Assembly (NCBI GenBank): GCA_905202125.1
Contig: CAJKQX010000016.1
Coordinates: 1 to 37,612 of the forward strand
Source: an uncultured Prevotella sp.
Lineage (GTDB): Bacteria > Bacteroidota > Bacteroidia > Bacteroidales > Bacteroidaceae
Length of the DNA stretch: 37,612 nt
Direction of reading: 5' to 3'
Of the stretch, positions 32,958 through 37,612 are shown one piece after another; within the stretch, counting starts at the first letter, position 1, and every line of letters begins with the position of its first letter. The notes beneath the pieces are model-generated. The model searched no databases. It was not told where the DNA came from and saw only the letters and a program-made list of their open reading frames with translations. Position numbers and translations under genes: made by a program.

Positions 32958-33637
32958 GAAAACGACTTTCAAATATATCCAATGGATATTTATCAATAGT
33001 TATCATTATCGCGATTTTAATTACAGATCAAGTGATTAAAATCGCGGTAAAGACAAATATGTATCTTGGAGAAGCAAAAAAAATCACGAATTGGTTTTAT
33101 ATACAATTCATAGAAAACAACGGCATGGCTTATGGCATGACTTTCGTCAATAAATTAGTATTAAGCCTTTTCCGCATTGTCTTGGTTTGCCTCATAGGTC
33201 TTTATATCTACAAATTAGTCAAGGAAAAATATAAAAGGGGATACATATTATGCCTGTCGGTGATATTAGCCGGTGCAGCCGGAAACATTTTCGATTCATT
33301 GCTGTATGGTTTGATATTCAATGAATCAACACCTTTTACAATTTCCGAACTTGTTCCTTTTGGCACAGGTTATGCTCCAATGCTTTACGGCAAAGTGGTC
33401 GATATGTTTTATTTCCCGATTATTGTAACGACATGGCCCGATTGGGTACCATATTATGGTGGCGAAGAATTCATATTCTTTTCGCCAATATTCAATTTTG
33501 CCGATGCCTGCATCAGTGTTGGAGCAGTGGTAATGTTGATATTTTATCGTAAGGATTTGGAAATGACAAGTAACACCTTGTCCAAAGCCCGAAAGGCAAA
33601 GAATAATCAGTGCCCTGATGAGAATAATAATAATTGA
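32954..33637 (+). CDS. lspA: Lipoprotein signal peptidase II
   Basis: LspA cleaves the signal peptide of prolipoproteins after lipidation in the inner membrane. The 227 residues have four hydrophobic helices. The catalytic Asp pair is Asp114 in AGNIFDSL and Asp184 in FNFADACISVG, and ENNGMAYG (54-61) is the N-terminal family motif. The stretch between the two Asp motifs is about 70 residues, much longer than in enterobacterial LspA (~164 residues in total), which fits the enlarged periplasmic part of Bacteroidota LspA. The next gene is itself a lipoprotein, as are two other products in the window. Confidence 0.95.
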   Translation: MRKRLSNISNGYLSIVIIIAILITDQVIKIAVKTNMYLGEAKKITNWFYIQFIENNGMAYGMTFVNKLVLSLFRIVLVCLIGLYIYKLVKEKYKRGYILCLSVILAGAAGNIFDSLLYGLIFNESTPFTISELVPFGTGYAPMLYGKVVDMFYFPIIVTTWPDWVPYYGGEEFIFFSPIFNFADACISVGAVVMLIFYRKDLEMTSNTLSKARKAKNNQCPDENNNN

Positions 33638-33640
33638 TTG

Positions 33641-34615
33641 ATGAAATCGAATCTGCTATCAATTTACGTAAAAAGCATTTTCTGTTTATTTGTTTGTTTT
33701 CAAATGACAGCTTGCAAACCTTCGGTTCCGGATGAATACATTCAACCGGGAAAGTTGGAAAAAATTCTTTATGATTATCATTTAGCCGAAGAAATCATTC
33801 AGCAACAGGGCGGAGACTCTCTGACTTTATTGTCTTTTAAAACAAATATTTTGAATAAATACGGTGTCTCCTCGGCCGAATTTGATGCGGCAATCGTTTA
33901 TTACACACGTCATACGGAATTATTGCACGATGTTTACAGGAAACTGACCGAAAGAATGAGCAAAGAAGCCATCAATCAAGGTTCTTCCGTTAATGAATTG
34001 CAACGATTCGGTTCGATTGTTTCAAGTTCGGATACTACCGATATATGGAAAGAAAGCAAGGTGCAGATTTTGTTTCCAGACGTATCGTTCAATCGATTCA
34101 CATATACAATCAAGGCAGACTCTTCGTTCCATAAAGGAGATCGCATAATGCTTGATTTCAACACACGATTCATTTATCAAGAAGGTTCACGCAATTCGAT
34201 GGCTGTAATTGCTGTTAGATTCCAAAATGACAGCGTCGCTACACAATCGATGGTAATATCATCAACAACAAATTATCATCTGCAAATCGAGGACTATAAA
34301 AAGCTCGGAATAAAGGAAATCAAAGGATTCTTTATGTTAAACGACCGTGAAGGAACTACTACGACTTTGCGTATGTTGTTGATCAATGATATCAGATTAA
34401 TAAGAATGCATATCGGCGATAAAGAGAAGCCAAAGTCCACAGAACACGATAATAAAGATGATACTGTTTCAACACAGAGCAAACATTCTTCAAACCTGAG
34501 AATAGGGGAGCGTTCTCCAAGACCGGCAATCGTCCCGAAAGGATTGACTCAACCTGTCGAAGAGCGGATCGATCCAAGACTAAGACAAACAAATATCCGC
34601 AAAAAATATGAATAA
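33641..34615 (+). CDS. DUF4296 domain lipoprotein
   Basis: The protein has 324 residues from the ATG at 33641, three bases after the lspA stop; a TTG immediately upstream would add only one residue. It has a lipoprotein signal with Cys25 (FQMTAC), then the DUF4296 region (about 35-120: YIQPGKLEKILYDYHLAEE, SFKTNILNKYGVS, FDAAIVYYTRHTELLHDVY). A second, beta-rich part (140-260) follows with FPDVSFNRFTYTIKADSSF. The C-terminal ~70 residues are charged and low-complexity (KEKPKSTEHDNKDD, RLRQTNIRKKYE), probably disordered. Function is unknown. It is exported and lipid-anchored, and its usual neighbour in Bacteroidota is lspA. The next gene overlaps by eight bases. Confidence 0.88.
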   Translation: MKSNLLSIYVKSIFCLFVCFQMTACKPSVPDEYIQPGKLEKILYDYHLAEEIIQQQGGDSLTLLSFKTNILNKYGVSSAEFDAAIVYYTRHTELLHDVYRKLTERMSKEAINQGSSVNELQRFGSIVSSSDTTDIWKESKVQILFPDVSFNRFTYTIKADSSFHKGDRIMLDFNTRFIYQEGSRNSMAVIAVRFQNDSVATQSMVISSTTNYHLQIEDYKKLGIKEIKGFFMLNDREGTTTTLRMLLINDIRLIRMHIGDKEKPKSTEHDNKDDTVSTQSKHSSNLRIGERSPRPAIVPKGLTQPVEERIDPRLRQTNIRKKYE

Positions 34616-34820
34616 GACAAGGAAAATTGCCGTAAACAGGATTATGGTTGACAACAGAATGATAAATGGTCCTATTGTTCTGGAAATTCAGGGAAATAAA
34701 GTCCTTGAATATTTTCTGCTCGAAAACGAACAACATTCAACAGAATGGTTAGGCGGCACCGCATATTTAGAATCTCATAATGGTCGTTTGCTTACAATCA
34801 AAGATGGGCATCAACTATAA
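34608..34820 (+). CDS. Small conserved-looking protein, 70 residues
   Basis: I do not recognise a named family. The protein has no signal peptide or membrane segment. It reads as beta-strands: KIAVNRIMVDNRMINGPIVLEI, split here at about 6-27, NKVLEYFLLENEQHSTEWLGG and AYLESHNGRLLTIKDGHQL. It overlaps the DUF4296 gene by eight bases and ends 35 bp before nadC. Codon use and the coupled start support a real gene. Its role may concern the membrane or lipoprotein cluster, but that is a guess from position only. Confidence 0.72.
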   Translation: MNKTRKIAVNRIMVDNRMINGPIVLEIQGNKVLEYFLLENEQHSTEWLGGTAYLESHNGRLLTIKDGHQL

Positions 34821-34855
34821 TTTATTAACATGACAACCAATAAAATTTAAAATAT

Positions 34856-35704
34856 ATGTTAAGCGTAAATGAATTGGAAATGAACCTTATCGATCTTGCT
34901 TTTGCAGAAGATATAGGTGACGGAGACCATACCACATTGTGTTGTATTCCCGAAGATGCAATGGGCAAATCGCATCTTCTTATAAAGGAAGATGGAGTAT
35001 TGGCCGGTGTGGAAATAGCAAAAAAGGTGTTTGACCGATTCGACCCGACAATGAAAGTGGACGTGCTTATCAACGATGGGGCCGAGGTGAAGAAAGGTGA
35101 TATCGCGATGGTGGTCACAGGAAAGGTACGGTCGTTGCTTCAGACCGAACGCCTCATGCTTAATATTATGCAAAGAATGAGCGGTATTGCCACCATGACC
35201 CGCAAATATGTAAAAAAACTTGAGGGTACGCACACTCACGTTCTCGACACACGCAAGACAACGCCGGGAATGAGAATAATTGAGAAACAGGCAGTAGCTA
35301 TCGGGGGAGGAATGAATCATAGAATAGGACTTTTTGATATGATTCTGCTCAAAGACAATCATGTGGATTTTGCCGGAGGCATTGAGAACGCAATTAACCG
35401 TTGTCATGAATACCTCAATCAAAAGAATCTGAATCTGAAAATTGAAATCGAGGTAAGATCATTTGAAGAACTTGACAGAGTACTCAAATGTGGTGGCGTT
35501 GACCGCATAATGCTCGATAATTTCTCAGTAAACAATACAAAGAAAGCTGTAGAAATAATCAATGGTAAGTACGAAACCGAATCAAGTGGCGGAATCACCT
35601 TTGATACTATCCGCGATTATGCCAAATGTGGTGTCGACTTTATTTCCGTTGGTGCACTTACACATTCAGTCAAAGGATTGGACATGAGCTTCAAGGCTTG
35701 CTGA
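34856..35704 (+). CDS. nadC: Nicotinate-nucleotide pyrophosphorylase (carboxylating)
   Basis: NadC (quinolinate phosphoribosyltransferase) makes nicotinate mononucleotide from quinolinate and PRPP for NAD synthesis. The 282 residues begin with LAFAEDIGDGDHTT and contain ERLMLNIMQRMSGIAT (about 98-113), the substrate-binding LDTRKTTPGMRIIEKQAV (128-145), GGGMNHRIGLFDMILLKDNH, EVRSFEEL, DRIMLDNFS and SSGGITFDTIRDYAKCGVD (near 242-260). Length and motifs are normal. nadA and nadB are not in the window. It follows the 70-residue gene by 35 bp. Confidence 0.95.
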   Translation: MLSVNELEMNLIDLAFAEDIGDGDHTTLCCIPEDAMGKSHLLIKEDGVLAGVEIAKKVFDRFDPTMKVDVLINDGAEVKKGDIAMVVTGKVRSLLQTERLMLNIMQRMSGIATMTRKYVKKLEGTHTHVLDTRKTTPGMRIIEKQAVAIGGGMNHRIGLFDMILLKDNHVDFAGGIENAINRCHEYLNQKNLNLKIEIEVRSFEELDRVLKCGGVDRIMLDNFSVNNTKKAVEIINGKYETESSGGITFDTIRDYAKCGVDFISVGALTHSVKGLDMSFKAC

Positions 35705-35748
35705 GGAGTTATGATATCATCCGCAAATAATTCAAATTTATTAAGACA

Positions 35749-37398
35749 ATGAAGAAATTTATTATATTATTACTTATGCAGATTTCATCCGTTTATCTGT
35801 TTGCATGCACCAACTTTATTGTTGGTAAAAAGGCGAGTGTGGACGGATCGGTAATCTGCACATACAATGCCGATGACTATGGCATGTTCATTGGGCTGTG
35901 TCATTACCCCGCACAGAAACATGCAAAAGGAGAGATGAGACAGATCTACGACTGGGACACGAAGGAGTATCATGGTCAGATAGCAGAAGCCGCCGAAACA
36001 TATAATGTAATAGGAAACATCAATGAGTATCAAGTTACAATCGCCGAGACCACATATGGAGGACGCGAAGAAATGGTGGATACAACAGGCATACTCGACT
36101 ATGGATCACTGATTTATGTAGCATTGCAGCGTAGCAAGACTGCGCGTGAGGCCATTGGCGTGATGACATCCTTAGTAGAGAAATACGGCTACTGTTCAGA
36201 AGGTGAAACATTCACCATCTGCGACCCCAACGAAGCTTGGATTATGGAGATGATGGGAATGGGACCCGGATCTCACAGTGCTGTTTGGGTTGCCATGCGT
36301 ATACCAGACAATGCCATATGCGCACATGCCAACCAAAGTCGTATCGGTAAGTTTTCGTTGAAAGACAAAGACAATGTGCTATATTCGAAGAATGTGATAA
36401 AATACGCAAGAAAACAAGGTTGGTTCACCGGTAAAGACGAAGATTTCTCATGGAAAATGGTATATGCCAAACCCGACTTTGGCGGACGCCGTTTCTGCGA
36501 TGCGCGTGTGTGGAGTTTTTTCCGCCATTTCGACGATGGATTTGACAGATATCTCCCGTGGGCAATGGGCATCGACCCCGATGCCGAAGACATGCCCCTT
36601 TGGATAATTCCCAACAGAAAAGTGAGTGTGCAGGACATCGAGCAATGTATGCGCGACCATTACGAGGGTACTCCTCTCGATATCGAAAAGTCAGATATAG
36701 GTGGTGGCATCTGGCAGATGCCGTATCGCCCGACGCCTCTGACATATACCGTTGACGGCGTGACGTATTTCAACGAACGTCCTACGAGTACCCAGCAGAG
36801 CGGATTCACCTTTGTTTCACAGATGCGCTCATGGTTGCCACGAGAGATTGGTGGCGTACTGTGGTTTGGCAACGATGATGCCAACATGATAGCCTACACT
36901 CCGATATATTGCGGCAACACCGTTCAACCCGAATGCTACAACACACCCGGCGCAGACGCGGTGACATTCTCCGACAAGAATGCTTTCTGGGTTTGCAACT
37001 GGGTGAGCAATATGGTTTATCCGAGATACAGCCAGATGTTCCCGTCACTCAAAACGGTGCGCGACAGCTTGGAACGTAAATATTTCGACAATCAAAAGCC
37101 CGTGGAGGCCAAAGCCGTATCTATTTACGAAACGGACAAACCGGCAGCATTGAAATATTTGAACGATTACAGCAACCAACAAGCTCAGGAGATGCTGGAT
37201 ACATGGAAATCGCTTGCCACATATCTGATTGTCAAATACAATGATATGGCAGTGAAACCCGAAGAAAACGGACATTTCAAACGCACAAAGACAGGTCTCG
37301 GTGCAAGAGTACAACGCACAGGCTTCCCTGAAGGTTTTGCCAAAGAGTTTGTGAAAGCAACCGGCGACAAATACAGACAACCGTCAAAAGCTGAATAA
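35749..37398 (+). CDS. Secreted dipeptidase, peptidase family C69
   Basis: The protein has 549 residues and belongs to the PepD-like Ntn-hydrolase family C69. A signal peptide (MKKFIILLLMQISSVYLFA) ends directly before Cys20, and CTNFIVGKKASVDGSVI (20-36) is the family N-terminus in which the exposed Cys is the nucleophile. Other markers are IGNINEYQVTIAETTYGGR (95-113), ETFTICDPNEAWIMEMMG and CAHANQSRIG. Family members hydrolyse dipeptides. LFAC is similar to a lipobox except for Phe at -2, so cleavage by a standard signal peptidase or by self-processing is more likely than lipidation. It starts 44 bp after nadC and is followed by a strong terminator. Confidence 0.92.
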   Translation: MKKFIILLLMQISSVYLFACTNFIVGKKASVDGSVICTYNADDYGMFIGLCHYPAQKHAKGEMRQIYDWDTKEYHGQIAEAAETYNVIGNINEYQVTIAETTYGGREEMVDTTGILDYGSLIYVALQRSKTAREAIGVMTSLVEKYGYCSEGETFTICDPNEAWIMEMMGMGPGSHSAVWVAMRIPDNAICAHANQSRIGKFSLKDKDNVLYSKNVIKYARKQGWFTGKDEDFSWKMVYAKPDFGGRRFCDARVWSFFRHFDDGFDRYLPWAMGIDPDAEDMPLWIIPNRKVSVQDIEQCMRDHYEGTPLDIEKSDIGGGIWQMPYRPTPLTYTVDGVTYFNERPTSTQQSGFTFVSQMRSWLPREIGGVLWFGNDDANMIAYTPIYCGNTVQPECYNTPGADAVTFSDKNAFWVCNWVSNMVYPRYSQMFPSLKTVRDSLERKYFDNQKPVEAKAVSIYETDKPAALKYLNDYSNQQAQEMLDTWKSLATYLIVKYNDMAVKPEENGHFKRTKTGLGARVQRTGFPEGFAKEFVKATGDKYRQPSKAE

Positions 37399-37431
37399 CA
37401 AAACAATTATCGTTGGATAACAACATACAGA

Positions 37432-37482
37432 AAGCGCAACGAAATACTATGATTCATCAAATTTCGTTGCGCTTCTTTTTTA
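37432..37482 (+). terminator. Rho-independent terminator after the dipeptidase gene
   Basis: A 14-bp perfect stem (37432-37445 with 37461-37474, AAGCGCAACGAAAT) has a 15-nt loop and is followed by CTTTTTT. Beyond it, to the window end, I see no gene. Confidence 0.93.
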
Positions 37483-37559
37483 ACATAAACCTCCATACAT
37501 CATTTTGTTCCAACTCACTCAGATTTAATAATGACAACAACGAATATTCGCAAATATCA

Positions 37560-37612
37560 GATACTGTTTCTTTGAGTGTGTCTGAGTGAAGGCACTGAAA
37601 AAAAGGACCCGT
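37560..37612. repeat. Right copy of terminal inverted repeat
   Basis: This is the inverted partner of bases 3-55, 52 of 53 positions identical, ending in seven A followed by GGACCCGT. If both ends continued, the A-run, GGACCC/GGGTCC and T-run could form a single larger palindrome. Confidence 0.9.

Noticed and set aside
1..37612. The whole window as a phase-variable invertible segment or composite transposon bounded by the terminal repeats
   Set aside because: The contents are essential housekeeping genes (ileS, proS, lspA), and no recombinase or transposase lies anywhere in the window. An assembly break at a dispersed repeat is simpler.

Overview
The window looks like a chromosomal segment of a Bacteroidales bacterium, most likely Prevotella-like, although the genus is an inference. 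The evidence is: several promoters of the Bacteroidota type (TTTG, about 20 bp, TAnnTTTG); A/T-rich leaders without clear Shine-Dalgarno sequences; and gene sets common in that group, namely rseC-rnfBCDGEA, leuACD-cimA-leuB, serC-serA-DUF1015 and ileS-dksA-like-lspA-DUF4296-nadC. There are no rRNA or tRNA genes, transposases or CRISPR arrays. Almost everything is housekeeping metabolism, and the accessory signal lies in the intergenic DNA.

Layout. 1-2402: a terminal repeat, a secreted glycoside-hydrolase-like protein, a hairpin-rich convergent intergenic region and an unknown 148-residue protein. 2491-9136: a complete Rnf ion-pumping ferredoxin:NAD oxidoreductase operon led by rseC and followed by galE. 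9137-10136: one kilobase without a convincing gene but rich in structure, with a ~200-bp foldback element, a small pseudoknot-like cluster and three 22-bp units. 10102-16620: a branched-chain amino-acid operon with a perfect promoter, an Ile-rich leader peptide, an attenuator-like terminator, leuA, leuC, leuD, a Leptospira-type (R)-citramalate synthase and leuB. 16649-20557: a TPR protein, convergent with a proS plus AspT/YidE-like transporter operon. 20654-24596: an OmpA-like glycine-zipper lipoprotein, then mtgA and a UvrD/PcrA helicase. 24597-28931: a second 22-bp tandem array, then the serine genes serC and serA, a DUF1015 protein and a YigZ/IMPACT protein. 29021-37482: ileS, a DksA-like protein without cysteines, lspA, a DUF4296 lipoprotein, a 70-residue protein, nadC and a secreted C69 dipeptidase.

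How the genes work together. RnfBCDGEA couples ferredoxin and NAD redox to an ion gradient. The leu operon should supply leucine and, through citramalate, the 2-oxobutyrate needed for isoleucine, because LeuCD and LeuB-type enzymes act on both routes. That fits a leader peptide loaded with Ile codons plus Leu and Val. SerA and SerC make phosphoserine, and the co-directional DUF1015 protein carries a DGHHR motif resembling ParB-like serine kinases.

The strongest oddities are a 53-bp inverted repeat (52/53 identity) at the two extreme ends of the window, the foldback element at 9247-9448, the two 22-bp arrays sharing one A-tract/core/T-tract design, and the apparent attenuation leader of the leu operon. 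I see no defence, phage or secondary-metabolite system. All positions and matches were read by eye, with no database search.
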